Shown: one piece after another, positions 32,326-41,306 of the stretch
How positions within the stretch are numbered: position 1 is the stretch's first letter
How the letters are laid out: each line of letters begins with the position of its first letter
Origin: Myxococcales bacterium
GTDB taxonomy: Bacteria > Lernaellota > Lernaellaia > Lernaellales > Lernaellaceae
Assembly (NCBI GenBank): GCA_012517325.1
Contig: JAAYVF010000027.1
Span: forward strand, 18,653 to 82,652
Direction: 5' to 3'
DNA: 64,000 nt
Made by a program: the position numbers and the translations under genes
Notes under the pieces: model-generated
What the model was told of the DNA's origin: nothing
The model's input: only the letters and a program-made list of their open reading frames with translations
The model's database searches: none

Positions 32326-33843
32326 ATGGCCCGGCTGCTGCTTTTCTTTTCGCTTTCGTTTTTGATCTTGCTCCTCGGCTGCTCGTCCGGCGACCCCGGA
32401 TCAAGCCCGGGGCAGGCTCAAGATGACGACGATGATGACAATGACGACGACAACGACAACGACAACGACAACGATAACGACAACGACGATACCGCCGCGC
32501 CCGCCGATCCCTATATCCGCGATGAGCAGGGTCGCGCGATGATCCTGCACGGCTGCAATTTCGACGGCAACGCCAAGGGCGATTCGGGCCTGCCGCAGCG
32601 CACCGAGGCGGACGCAATCGAGTTGGCCGAGGTCTGGGGCTTCAATTTCGCGCGCTACCTGATTTTCTGGGCGCGGATCGAACCCACGGCCGGCGTCTAC
32701 GACGAGGATTACCTGGATGCCGTCGCGGAACGGCTCGACTGGCTGGGCGACGCCGGCATCACCGTCGTGCTCGACATGCACCAGGACCTCTGGGGACCTT
32801 TCATCACCGAGGAATGGGGCGGCAGCGACGGCGCGCCGGAATGGGCGACGATCACCGACGGCTGGCCCTACATTCCTTTCAGCCAAATGCTTGGCGGTTG
32901 GGCGTTCGATTACCTGTCGCCGGCGGTGATCCGCGCCTTCGACAATTTCTGGAGCTACGACCGTCATCCCGAATTGCAGGACCATTACGCCGCCATGTGG
33001 GCGCACGTCGCCGAACGGTTCCGCGATCATCCGGCGGTACTCGGCTACGATCTGATGAACGAGGCGTGGCAGGGTTCGGGGCTTTTGCGGTACCGCGACT
33101 TCGATCAAAACGAGTATTCCGCATACAACCAGCGGCTGATCGACGCCATCCGCCAGGTCGACGCCGACCGCTGGATTTTCTATGAGCCGACCGCGTTTTT
33201 GACCAACCAGGGCGGACCGATGTACGTGCGGGTGCTCGACGATCCGCGCGACGGGCCGAACCGGCTCGCTTATTTTCCGCATCTGTACCCCTTGCCGATC
33301 GAACTCGCGGGCGGTTACCTGCCGGAAGTCGACCATACCCTCGATAGCTGGGAGCGCCATGGCGCCGCGGCGGCCGAACGGCAGAGCGCGCCGTTGTTGG
33401 CGGGCGAGTGGTCGATGCTCTCCTATTTCGACGACGACAATCATCGGCTGTGGGTGAACGAGGCCCTGCGGATGCTGGAGCGGGTGAGCGGCGGTTGGTC
33501 GTACTGGGATTGCAGTTCGTTCCAGGAGTCTGCCGACGCGACGTTCCAAGCGATGGTGGCTGCTTCGTATCCGCGCCGCGTCGCCGGAACGCCGGTTTCC
33601 TACGGTTACGATCCCGCGGCGGGCGCGCTGACGCTGGTTTTCGACGAGCGTTCGGGCGTCTCCGGACCGACCGAGATCTACCTGGCGGTCTCGCGCGATT
33701 ATCCGGCGGGTTGGACGCTCGAGGTCAGCGATCCGACGGGCGCCTGGTCGTCGGATTGGGACGAGGACGCCCAGGTGCTGTCGGTCTGGACCGACCCGAA
33801 CACCCCGACGCACACGATCATCGTCGCGCCCGCCGCCCGGTGA
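32326..33843 (+). CDS. Asp/Asn-tract lipoprotein with GH5 endoglycoceramidase-like domain
   Basis: I start at ATG 32326 after AAAGGGGG, giving MARLLLFFSLSFLILLLGC with lipobox cysteine C19. A linker with an Asp/Asn tract (about residues 33-58) leads to a GH5 barrel: LDMHQDLWG, acid/base E246 in YDLMNEAW and nucleophile E361 in LAGEWSML. The order LHGCNFDGNAKG, MHQD and a C-terminal beta-sandwich (SYGYDPAAGALTLVFDE) is that of endoglycoceramidase-type GH5 enzymes, which cut the link between oligosaccharide and lipid. Glycolipid hydrolysis at the cell surface is a reasonable inference; other beta-glycosidase activity is possible. Confidence 0.85.
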   Translation: MARLLLFFSLSFLILLLGCSSGDPGSSPGQAQDDDDDDNDDDNDNDNDNDNDNDDTAAPADPYIRDEQGRAMILHGCNFDGNAKGDSGLPQRTEADAIELAEVWGFNFARYLIFWARIEPTAGVYDEDYLDAVAERLDWLGDAGITVVLDMHQDLWGPFITEEWGGSDGAPEWATITDGWPYIPFSQMLGGWAFDYLSPAVIRAFDNFWSYDRHPELQDHYAAMWAHVAERFRDHPAVLGYDLMNEAWQGSGLLRYRDFDQNEYSAYNQRLIDAIRQVDADRWIFYEPTAFLTNQGGPMYVRVLDDPRDGPNRLAYFPHLYPLPIELAGGYLPEVDHTLDSWERHGAAAAERQSAPLLAGEWSMLSYFDDDNHRLWVNEALRMLERVSGGWSYWDCSSFQESADATFQAMVAASYPRRVAGTPVSYGYDPAAGALTLVFDERSGVSGPTEIYLAVSRDYPAGWTLEVSDPTGAWSSDWDEDAQVLSVWTDPNTPTHTIIVAPAAR

Positions 33844-33875
33844 GCGCGCCGGACCTGAAAACAAGGAGCCGTTTC

Positions 33876-34895
33876 ATGATTTTCAGCCGCTTTTTCCTGT
33901 CGCTGCTTTTGGCTCTGACGCTGCTTGCCGGCTGTTCGTCGGGCGATGACGATGATGATTCAACCGCCGCTGAGACCGACGACGATGATGACGATGATAA
34001 TGACGATAACGACAACAATGATGACAACGACGACAACGACGACGACGAGGCGACTGCTTGCTGGGCCGATTTGCCGGTCGGCGAGAAGGCGATCTTCGCC
34101 CAGGGCTTCGACATGAGCGAAGGCATCGCTTTTTCGGCGGCGGGCGAGTTGTTCGTCGCCAACCGGACCGCCGTTTCGCTGGTGCAGCCCGACGGCACGT
34201 GGGCGCCGATCGTCGATTTCGTCTACCCGATCGGCATCGCCTTCGCGCCGGACGGCGATCTGTACGTTTGCGACTTCGGCGCCAGTTCGCTGCCGGCGCC
34301 CAACGACGGGGCGATTTACAAAATCGGTCCCGGCTACGCCAAGACCCTGGTCGCGACGGGGGTGGCGAATCCGAATTTCATCACCTACACGCCGCGCGGG
34401 ACGTTTTTGGTATCGGACAACGAGACCGCGACGATTTATGAGCTGACCTTGGGCGGCGAGCTGACGCACTGGCTCGACGGCCTCGTCTCGCCCGACGGCA
34501 TGGTTTATTCGCCGGACCGGCAAACGCTGTACGTCGCCGGCACCATCGCTCCGGGCAGCCCGCTGTTCGCGGTTTCGCTCGACGCGGCGGGACTGCCGCT
34601 CGATTTCGCCGTGCTGGCCGAACTGGACAAAGGTTCCTGGCCGGACGGCGTGGCGCTCGACGAAAACGGGATGGTGTACGTGACGGAAAACCTGTCGGGC
34701 AAAATCGTGCGGGTCGATCCCGCCACCGGCGATTTCACGGCGCTCGCCGCCGGGATGGAAGGTCCGGCTTCCATGGCCTTCGGCGCCGGGCCGGATTTCG
34801 ATCCGTGCTCGCTCTACGTCACCGAACTGCGCGGCACCCATGTCTGGCGCGTCAGCGTCGGCGCGCACGCTTACCCGCTGGTGGCGGAAGAGTAG
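33876..34895 (+). CDS. Asp/Asn-tract lipoprotein with SMP-30/NHL-like propeller
   Basis: ATG 33876 follows AAGGAG and yields a signal peptide with lipobox LLAGC (C20). An Asp/Asn tract of about 38 residues is followed by a roughly 270-residue six-bladed propeller: repeats such as EGIAFSAAGELFVANR, IGIAFAPDGDLYVCDFG, NPNFITYTPRGTFLVSDN, DGMVYSPDRQTLYVAG and DGVALDENGMVYVTEN. This is the SMP-30/gluconolactonase or NHL type. Metal-binding residues of true lactonases (Glu, Asn, Asp) are partly present (E in SEGIAF, N in NPNF, D in DGVA), so hydrolase activity is possible but unproven. It lies 32 bases after the GH5 gene, in one operon. Confidence 0.82.
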   Translation: MIFSRFFLSLLLALTLLAGCSSGDDDDDSTAAETDDDDDDDNDDNDNNDDNDDNDDDEATACWADLPVGEKAIFAQGFDMSEGIAFSAAGELFVANRTAVSLVQPDGTWAPIVDFVYPIGIAFAPDGDLYVCDFGASSLPAPNDGAIYKIGPGYAKTLVATGVANPNFITYTPRGTFLVSDNETATIYELTLGGELTHWLDGLVSPDGMVYSPDRQTLYVAGTIAPGSPLFAVSLDAAGLPLDFAVLAELDKGSWPDGVALDENGMVYVTENLSGKIVRVDPATGDFTALAAGMEGPASMAFGAGPDFDPCSLYVTELRGTHVWRVSVGAHAYPLVAEE

Positions 34896-34900
34896 CCGTT

Positions 34901-36517
34901 TTACCTCGCCGCCGCCTCGTCGGCGCCGATATCCCAGCCGGCACCCTGCGGGCGCGGATCGCCGTCGAGATCGAAATGAATCGCGTCGCCGTCATACCAG
35001 GATGAGGGATCGACCCCCTGATCGATGCACGGGCTGCCGGTCTGCAAATGAACGTCATTAGCGCCGGCCAGCAACGGATCGACGGAAATATTGCCCGCCG
35101 CCGCCGCGCAGCCGGCCCACTGGCAGGCGTTGAACTCGGCCAGGTCGGTGATCGCGAACGTATCATGATACACGAAGGAAAAGCCGGGGCTGTCATCGTA
35201 AAAATCATTCGCGAAAAAACGGAGCTGATGCGCATCGTTATTCACCTCAATGAACCGCGAAGCGCCGTCCCCGGAAGCCACGAACACGTTGTCCACCAGG
35301 GTGGCGGTGTCGGCGAGCCAAAGCGACCGCGCCGGCCATTCGTTTTCGCTGAAGATCGTATTTTGCAGCAGCACGATCGGCCCGTAAGCGACGATCGCCG
35401 CATCATAGCCCGCTTCCTTCATCAACACGGAGTTGGCGATCATCACCAGTTTACCCAAACCATAGGACCCCACCGCTACGGCTTCATCGACTTTCGCGCC
35501 AGCCGACGGACTCTCGGCCCGGATCTCGTTGGCGATCAGCACGGTTTTGGCGGACGAGGTTAAACTGGAGACCGAGACGCCGATAATTGCGCCGCCAATC
35601 ACCGGACCAACGGCCAAACCGGAGCGGATGACATTGCGCTTGGCGACGACCTGGTGGCTGGGAGCGTCGATCCACAGGCCGATGGATTCGGCGCCGATTA
35701 TCCCGAAAGCCGGGCCGCCTTGCAGCAGGTTGTCCACCAGCAACAGAGAGGGCGCCGCGACCACCTGCACCGCCGCCGATATGGCGCCGGCCATGCCGCC
35801 GATATCCACCACCGAACCGCCCACCAGCTTATTGCAGGAAAGCACGGCGGCCTCGCTGTCCACCGTCACGGCTGCCGAGGTGGCGGTATGATTGTACGGC
35901 TGGTTGTTGGTGTCGGCGGAGCCGTGAATCTCCATTCCTTCCAGAACGATGGTTTTTCCTTTTTCGTCGTTGTTGATGACGAATTTTTGTTGAAAGGGCG
36001 GAGCCACGATCGTCCGAACCGCCTCAATGTCGCGCGTCCAATTGGCGGCACGATACCCACCGAATACGGAAACCTTTGCTAGGACCGATTCTTCATAGCG
36101 GCCGCCGGCGACAAAGACGGATTGGCCGGCGTTGTAGGCGAGGGGGATCGCGGCGGCGATGGTTTTCTTCGGCGCCTGCATCGTTCCCGGGTTGTCGTCG
36201 TTTCCCGTGTCGGCCGAGACAAAGACGCCATTCTCGTTCGTGGGCAAGGGCGCATAACCGCAGGCGGCAACATCGTCGTCGCCGCTGTCGTCGTCCGCGG
36301 CGTCATCGTCGTCATCCGCGCTATCATCGTCGGCCTCGTTGTCGTCATTCTCCTGAATCGACCCCGGAGGCGATCCGTGATCGTCGTCCACGGTGGCCTC
36401 GCTGTCGGCGGACGAGGAAGAATCGTCCGGCGTTCCGCAACCGCCGGCGAGCGATAGAAAAATGACCAGGAAAAGAAAAACGCCGGTCCCCACTGCCGCT
36501 CGCCAGCCGGTTCTCAT
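34901..36517 (-). CDS. Acidic-tract lipoprotein with right-handed beta-helix
   Basis: I start at ATG 36517 because TGGAGAA sits 5-11 bases upstream; the product MRTGWRAAVGTGVFLFLVIF has lipobox AGGC. The acidic linker (ENDDNEADDDSADDDDDAADDD) is richer in Ala and Ser than in the neighbours. From about residue 90, repeated short strands (NVIRSG, VLIANEIRAES, VMIANSVLMKEAG, VLLQNTIFSEN) indicate a pectate-lyase-like parallel beta-helix, ending in the DPLLAGANDVHLQTGSPCID and GWDIGADE phrases common in secreted helix proteins of unknown role. It is convergent with the propeller gene, stop codons 5 bases apart. Likely a surface polysaccharide binder or lyase. Confidence 0.8.
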   Translation of the reverse strand: MRTGWRAAVGTGVFLFLVIFLSLAGGCGTPDDSSSSADSEATVDDDHGSPPGSIQENDDNEADDDSADDDDDAADDDSGDDDVAACGYAPLPTNENGVFVSADTGNDDNPGTMQAPKKTIAAAIPLAYNAGQSVFVAGGRYEESVLAKVSVFGGYRAANWTRDIEAVRTIVAPPFQQKFVINNDEKGKTIVLEGMEIHGSADTNNQPYNHTATSAAVTVDSEAAVLSCNKLVGGSVVDIGGMAGAISAAVQVVAAPSLLLVDNLLQGGPAFGIIGAESIGLWIDAPSHQVVAKRNVIRSGLAVGPVIGGAIIGVSVSSLTSSAKTVLIANEIRAESPSAGAKVDEAVAVGSYGLGKLVMIANSVLMKEAGYDAAIVAYGPIVLLQNTIFSENEWPARSLWLADTATLVDNVFVASGDGASRFIEVNNDAHQLRFFANDFYDDSPGFSFVYHDTFAITDLAEFNACQWAGCAAAAGNISVDPLLAGANDVHLQTGSPCIDQGVDPSSWYDGDAIHFDLDGDPRPQGAGWDIGADEAAAR

Positions 36518-36804
36518 GCAGTTCTCCATTTTAATTCTTTTGGTAAATATGCAATTATTATACCATGACACGCAGGATTGACAAACGGTCATGATATCCG
36601 GGATTTGCGAATATTGAACCGTTTCGGCAACCCGTCGACCTCACGGAAATGCCGAGACGGACCCTCGAAAATTCGTGGATCGGCGCGCCGGCCGGGCGTT
36701 GCGCAGGTTTTTTTTTCGTCGCGGCGAGGCAAAACAACCTCCCGAGCTTGCCAAGCAACGATAATAGGTCAGGATTTTCGTATTGTAATATAGTTATTAG
36801 CGAT

Positions 36805-36900
36805 AAATTGCAAAACGATCAATGCAATCAAAAATCGAAAAAAATGCAATATCGTCTACTTTTTGATTGCAAAAAATGGATAATTTGCTATTTATTGCAG
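36805..36900. promoter_or_regulatory. Array of TGCAA/TTGCA motifs upstream of glutamine synthetase
   Basis: Within the 492-base gap 36518-37009, an AT-rich stretch contains ATTGCAA (36807), ATGCAAT (36822), AATGCAAT (36843), ATTGCAA (36866) and ATTGCA (36894), spaced about 15, 22, 22 and 28 bases. This looks like a multi-site operator or DNA-bending region. The remainder of the gap (36518-36800) shows no gene and no other clear signal. Confidence 0.35.
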
Positions 36901-36925
36901 TGACGAAGCAAGAAAAAAGCAAAAA

Positions 36926-36969
36926 GTGAGCCTGTTCACGCTAACCGCACTTGCTTGGCTCATTTTTTT
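36926..36969 (+). terminator. Terminator-like hairpin in the glutamine synthetase leader
   Basis: TGAGCC (36927-36932) pairs with GGCTCA (36957-36962) and is followed by seven Ts, 40 bases before the start codon. The loop is long (24 bases), so the hairpin is weak; a leader attenuator is possible. Confidence 0.35.
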
Positions 36970-37009
36970 AATTTCATTTAAACCGCTTCTTTAACCGGGA
37001 GATTGCCTT

Positions 37010-39124
37010 ATGTCGAAAGAGAGCGTGCGTTCCTACCAGAAATTCGCTTGCGATGTCTTCACCCGCGACAAGATGGCGCAGTACATCAGCAAGGAAGCCT
37101 TGAAGGAAATGACCACCATCATCGACGAGGGCGGACCGCTCAGCCGCCAATTGGCCGATCAGGTCGCCCACGCGATGAAAGAATGGGCGCTGGACAACGG
37201 CGCCACGCACTTCACCCACTGGTTCCAGCCGATGCGCGGCGTCACCGCCGAGAAGCACGATTCGTTTCTGACGATCGACAACGGCATCGTGATCGACCGT
37301 TTTTCGGGATCGCAACTCATTCAAAGCGAGCCGGACGCGTCTTCCTTCCCCAGCGGCGGCATGCGCAGCACGTTCGAGGCGCGCGGCTACACGGCGTGGG
37401 ATCCGACCTCGCCGGTGTTTCTGGCGAAGGGCACGAAAAACTCCACGCTGGTCATTCCCTCGGTTTACATGTCGTACAACGGCGAAGTCCTCGACATGAA
37501 AACCCAGGTGCTGCGGTCGCTCGAGGTGGTGGAATCGGTCGCGCTGAAAATGCTGAAAAAGTTCGGCAACCGCACGGCTAAAAGCGTCATGGTCACCCTC
37601 GGGCCCGAGCAGGAATACTTTCTGATCAGCCAGGCTTACTTTGAAAAACGGCTTGACTTGCTGCTGACCGGCCGCACCTTGCTCGGGGCGCCCTCGGCCA
37701 AGCACCAACAGTTCGAGGACCATTATTTCGGCGCGATCGACCCGCGCGTCCTGGCGTTCATGGAAGAGCTCGACGAGGAACTGAGCCGGCGCGGCATCGC
37801 TTACAAGACCCGCCACAACGAAGTCGCCCCGCACCAGTACGAACTGGCGCCGACCTTCGTCGAGGCCAACCTCGCCGTCGATCAGAACCTGCAGACGATG
37901 GAAATCATGCGGCGGGTGGCCGAGCGGCACGGCTTCGCGCTGCTATTGCACGAAAAGCCGTTCGTCGGCATCAACGGCAGCGGCAAGCACGTCAACTGGT
38001 CGCTGATGGACAGCGACGGCCTCAACCTGTTCGAGCCCGGCGCGGCGCCGAAACGCAACATTCAGTTTTTGGTGTTTCTGGCGGCGATGCTCAAGGGCGT
38101 CGACCGTTACAGCGGCCTGCTGCGCGCGGCGGTGGCCGACGCGGGCAACGACCACCGGTTGGGCGCGAACGAGGCGCCGCCGGCCATCATGTCGGTGTTC
38201 ATCGGCGGCTACATCGGCGAGGTGCTCGACGCGATCGCCAAGGGCGAGGACATCGCCGACCTGGAAGAGGCGTCGTTGGACATCAACGTGAAGCAGATGC
38301 CGGGCGTGCAGTTGGATTGCACCGACCGCAACCGCACTTCGCCGGTCGCCTTCACCGGCAACAAGTTCGAGTTCCGCGCCGTCGGCAGCTCGCAGAACAT
38401 CTCCGAGGCCGTCACCGCCCTCAACCTCATCATGGCCTACGGCATTCAGGAAATGCTCGACAAGATGGACAAGCTGAAGGGCGAATACCCCAAGGTGCGT
38501 GACGCGGCGCTGGCGGCGATCCGCGAGGCGGTGCAGGAAACCCGGCGCGTTCGCTTCGACGGCAACAACTACGCCGACGACTGGCACCAGGAAGCGGCCG
38601 TGCGCGGCTTGCCGGCGGCGAAGAACACCCCGGAGGCGCTTTACACCTACCTCGATCCCGAGGTGGTGTCGCTTTACACCAGGTACGGCATCCTGACCCA
38701 CAAGGAAATCGACGCGAAGGTCGAGGTGCGCCGCGAGGCCTACATCAAGGTCAAGCTGCTCGAACTGAACCTGTTGCAAGAAATCGCCCGCATCACCGTA
38801 ATGCCCGCCCTCGTCGAGCAAATCCGCCGTTACGCCGAGGCCGAGCGCGTTTTGACGACCGGCCGCGGCAAGGAGGTGTTGGTCGGCAAGGTGAAGTACC
38901 TGTCGGATCTGCTCGGCGCGCTCGAGGAAAACATCCACCAGGTCGGCGCGATCGCCGCCGCGATTCAAGCCAACGGCTCGGTCGAATCCGCCGCGAACAA
39001 ACTGGGCGAGGACGGCAACAAGGCGCTGGAAAAGCTCCGCGCCGTTTGCGACACCGTCGAGCAGGAAGTCGACGCCGAATTGTGGCGTCTGCCCCGCTAT
39101 TCGCAAATACTGCACCTGTTCTAG
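37010..39124 (+). CDS. glnN: Glutamine synthetase type III
   Basis: The 704-residue length and motifs match GSIII, the large dodecameric ammonia-assimilating enzyme that makes glutamine from glutamate, ammonia and ATP: THFTHWFQPMRGVTAEKHD, FSGSQLIQSEPDASSFPSGG, LGPEQEYFL (Glu metal ligands), HNEVAPHQYELAP, and AGNDHRLGANEAPPAIMS. The C-terminal helical region after RHNEVAP and the YTRYGILTHKEID segment are GSIII-specific. SD GGGAG precedes ATG 37010. The gene is monocistronic, with a motif-rich AT-rich leader and a strong terminator. Type I-specific adenylylation sequence is not expected in this class. Confidence 0.95.
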   Translation: MSKESVRSYQKFACDVFTRDKMAQYISKEALKEMTTIIDEGGPLSRQLADQVAHAMKEWALDNGATHFTHWFQPMRGVTAEKHDSFLTIDNGIVIDRFSGSQLIQSEPDASSFPSGGMRSTFEARGYTAWDPTSPVFLAKGTKNSTLVIPSVYMSYNGEVLDMKTQVLRSLEVVESVALKMLKKFGNRTAKSVMVTLGPEQEYFLISQAYFEKRLDLLLTGRTLLGAPSAKHQQFEDHYFGAIDPRVLAFMEELDEELSRRGIAYKTRHNEVAPHQYELAPTFVEANLAVDQNLQTMEIMRRVAERHGFALLLHEKPFVGINGSGKHVNWSLMDSDGLNLFEPGAAPKRNIQFLVFLAAMLKGVDRYSGLLRAAVADAGNDHRLGANEAPPAIMSVFIGGYIGEVLDAIAKGEDIADLEEASLDINVKQMPGVQLDCTDRNRTSPVAFTGNKFEFRAVGSSQNISEAVTALNLIMAYGIQEMLDKMDKLKGEYPKVRDAALAAIREAVQETRRVRFDGNNYADDWHQEAAVRGLPAAKNTPEALYTYLDPEVVSLYTRYGILTHKEIDAKVEVRREAYIKVKLLELNLLQEIARITVMPALVEQIRRYAEAERVLTTGRGKEVLVGKVKYLSDLLGALEENIHQVGAIAAAIQANGSVESAANKLGEDGNKALEKLRAVCDTVEQEVDAELWRLPRYSQILHLF

Positions 39125-39136
39125 ATTTCGGATAAA

Positions 39137-39174
39137 AAAACAACGCCCCGTCGCTACCGGCGGGGCGTTGTTTT
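39137..39174 (+). terminator. Bidirectional intrinsic terminator
   Basis: CAACGCCCCG (39141-39150) and CGGGGCGTTG (39161-39170) form a perfect 10-base stem flanked by A and T runs, so it works for both glnN and the convergent metallopeptidase gene. Confidence 0.9.
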
Positions 39175-39186
39175 AAGCAGCTTTTT

Positions 39187-39885
39187 CTAATCCCGGTTCC
39201 GCAAAATCAGCAGCCGGATGAGCGTCAGAACCGCGGCAAGGGTGGCGGCCACGTAGGTCATCGCCGCCGCCGAAAGCACCTGCCGGGCGCCGCCGATTTC
39301 CTGCGGGGCCAGGGCGCCGGTGGTTTCCAGCATCGCCAGGGCCCGCGACGAGGCGTTGAACTCGACGGGCAGAGTCACGAGGTGAAACAGCACCGCCACG
39401 CTGTAGAGCAGGATGCCGATGGTCACCAGCGGCTTGATGCCGAAGAGGAAGCCGCCGATCAGCAGCGGCCAGAGCATGGTCGAACCGAGGCTGGCGACCG
39501 GCACCAGGGAACTGCGCACCCGCATCGGCCAGTAACCCGCCTGATCCTGCAGGGCATGGCCGGTTTCGTGGGCCGCGATGCCCAGGGCCGCCAGGCTGTT
39601 GGAGGCGTATACGCCTTGCGAAAGGCGTAACACGCGACCGCGCGGATCGTAATGGTCGGTCAGATTGCCGGGGATCGGCTCGACTTTCACGTCGGCCAGC
39701 CCCGAACGATCGAGCAACGCCCGCGCCGCCTGGGCGCCGGTCAGGCCCGAGGCCGCCCGAATCTGGCTGAACTTGTTGAAAGCACTACGAACTTTCGACT
39801 GTGCCCAGATGCCCAGGATGAGGGCCGGGATCAGCAAAATCATCGTCGGGTCCCAGAACAGAAAGCCGGTCGTGGTCGGATCCAA
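39187..39885 (-). CDS. Membrane zinc metallopeptidase, YugP-like
   Basis: The 232-residue protein has an N-terminal membrane helix (MILLIPALILGIWAQ), the zinc-binding AAHETGHALQ motif (H106, H110), and two or three further hydrophobic segments, the layout of the YugP-type neutral zinc metallopeptidase family. The segment NLTDHYDPRGRVLRLSQGVY before HExxH is family-typical. I choose TTG 39885 because AGGAGG lies exactly 8 bases upstream; an in-frame ATG at 39921 exists but has no ribosome site. Role is probably membrane protein quality control, though its substrates are unknown in general. Confidence 0.85.
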   Translation of the reverse strand: MDPTTTGFLFWDPTMILLIPALILGIWAQSKVRSAFNKFSQIRAASGLTGAQAARALLDRSGLADVKVEPIPGNLTDHYDPRGRVLRLSQGVYASNSLAALGIAAHETGHALQDQAGYWPMRVRSSLVPVASLGSTMLWPLLIGGFLFGIKPLVTIGILLYSVAVLFHLVTLPVEFNASSRALAMLETTGALAPQEIGGARQVLSAAAMTYVAATLAAVLTLIRLLILRNRD

Positions 39886-40102
39886 GGTCAATACCTCCTC
39901 TTTCGTCGACAAGGTAAGCATTTCGCGACCGCAGCGCAACGCAAATCCTAATCAAGTGACACCGCCGGGAATGGAAAAAGTAACAAATCCCGAATAAATA
40001 ATTTAAGGAATATGCACCGAACGCCGACTAATTGAGTGCATATAGGATGTGGTGTATATTGAAAGGGTCCCGATGGGGTCTCTCCGAAAAGCAGGGTCGA
40101 TC

Positions 40103-40333
40103 ATGCAACGGTGTCCATTCCAATCTTTTTGCCCGTACTACAACAATGCGATCGCTTTGCCGCTCGGCTCCTGGGAAACTCTGGTGAGTACGTATTGCAC
40201 GGGGGATGCGGGAGATTGCGCTCGGTACCAGGTGTACCATGAACTGAAAAATTTCCGGATCCCCACCGATCTGAAACCGCACCAGCAGGGTCGGGCGCAC
40301 GAAATTATTTCGTGTGCGATGTACAGCAGCTAG
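40103..40333 (+). CDS. Small cysteine-rich protein
   Basis: This 76-residue protein (MQRCPFQSFCPYYNN...) has cysteines in a CxxxxxC pair near the N terminus, then YCTGDAGDCARY, then IPTDLKPHQQGRAHEII. I recognise the pattern from small proteins of other deltaproteobacteria, where four Cys residues probably bind a metal, but no function is known to me. Start at ATG 40103 has CAGGG upstream; an upstream in-frame extension looks non-coding. It has no signal peptide. A gap of 256 bases without a recognisable gene follows. Confidence 0.65.
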   Translation: MQRCPFQSFCPYYNNAIALPLGSWETLVSTYCTGDAGDCARYQVYHELKNFRIPTDLKPHQQGRAHEIISCAMYSS

Positions 40334-40589
40334 CGTAGTACGCGCCCGCCTTTACCGCCTTGGCCGATCGGCCCGGGGGTTACACCGAAGTCTAATCTCA
40401 GCGCCACACGCCGTCAGGCTGCTTCCGTAATTGTCACCCGAACGACGGGTCGGAGAAAGTTTGCGGCGCGGTGGCCGGCGTTGCGCCAAGGAGGAAGTCG
40501 ATTCCGCCGGTTTGTTGCGCGCGCCCGAGGGCTGGGCTATAAACGAAGCGAATCGTCACAACCCGAAACGACGCGAAAGACGGCAACCG

Positions 40590-41285
40590 ATGACCGAGCC
40601 GCGAACCCTGTTCATCATTCCCGCTTACAACGAGAGCGCGAACATCGAACGCGTGCTGCAAGAGTTGTCTGAAGTGGCCCGGCCCGAGGAAATCCTCGTG
40701 GTCAGCGACGGCAGCACGGACAACACGGCGGCCCTGACCCGCCGGCAACCCGTGGCGCTGCTCGAATTTCCGTTCAACCTGGGCGTGGCGAGCGTGATGC
40801 AGGCCGGATTCCGCTACGCGCTACGCCACGGCTTCACCGCCGCGGTGCAGTTCGACGGCGACGGCCAGCACGTGCCGGGCGAAGCGGCCAAGCTGCTGGC
40901 GGCGCTCGCCGCGGGCGATTGCGACATCGCGATCGGCTACCGCTCGGGCGGCGAACGGGTTTCGACCCTGGCGCGCCACCTGGGCAGCAAAATCCTCGCG
41001 GCGCTGCTGGTCCTGCTGACCCGGCGCTTCTACCGCGATCCGACCTCGGGCTTCCGCGCCTTCTCGCGGCGGGCCATCGAGGCCTTCGCGAAAAATTTTC
41101 CCGAGGAATACCCCGAGGTCGAGTCGATCGTGCTGGCGAAAAAACTCGGCCTGCGCATCCGCGAAACGCCCGTGACGATGCGGCCGCGCATCGCGGGCAA
41201 ATCGTCGATCACCGTGTTGGGGTCGGCGTACTACATGGTCAAGGTGATGCTGGCTTCGCTGGTCATCATGCTGCGCCGTTACTGA
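40590..41285 (+). CDS. Glycosyltransferase family 2, polyprenyl-phosphate sugar synthase-like
   Basis: The 231-residue protein begins with the GT2 strand TLFIIPAYNESANIERVL, has the nucleotide-binding VVSDGSTDNT and the DxD-type QFDGDGQH, and contains DPTSGFRAFSRRAIE, which marks the dolichol-phosphate-mannose/undecaprenyl-sugar branch. The C-terminal KSSITVLGSAYYMVKVMLASLVIML is a membrane-associating segment. It should transfer a sugar from a nucleotide sugar to polyprenyl phosphate. The downstream GT-C-like membrane protein, 21 bases on, is the natural user of such a donor. Confidence 0.88.
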   Translation: MTEPRTLFIIPAYNESANIERVLQELSEVARPEEILVVSDGSTDNTAALTRRQPVALLEFPFNLGVASVMQAGFRYALRHGFTAAVQFDGDGQHVPGEAAKLLAALAAGDCDIAIGYRSGGERVSTLARHLGSKILAALLVLLTRRFYRDPTSGFRAFSRRAIEAFAKNFPEEYPEVESIVLAKKLGLRIRETPVTMRPRIAGKSSITVLGSAYYMVKVMLASLVIMLRRY

Positions 41286-41306
41286 CGGCCGGCGGCGGGG
41301 ATCCCG

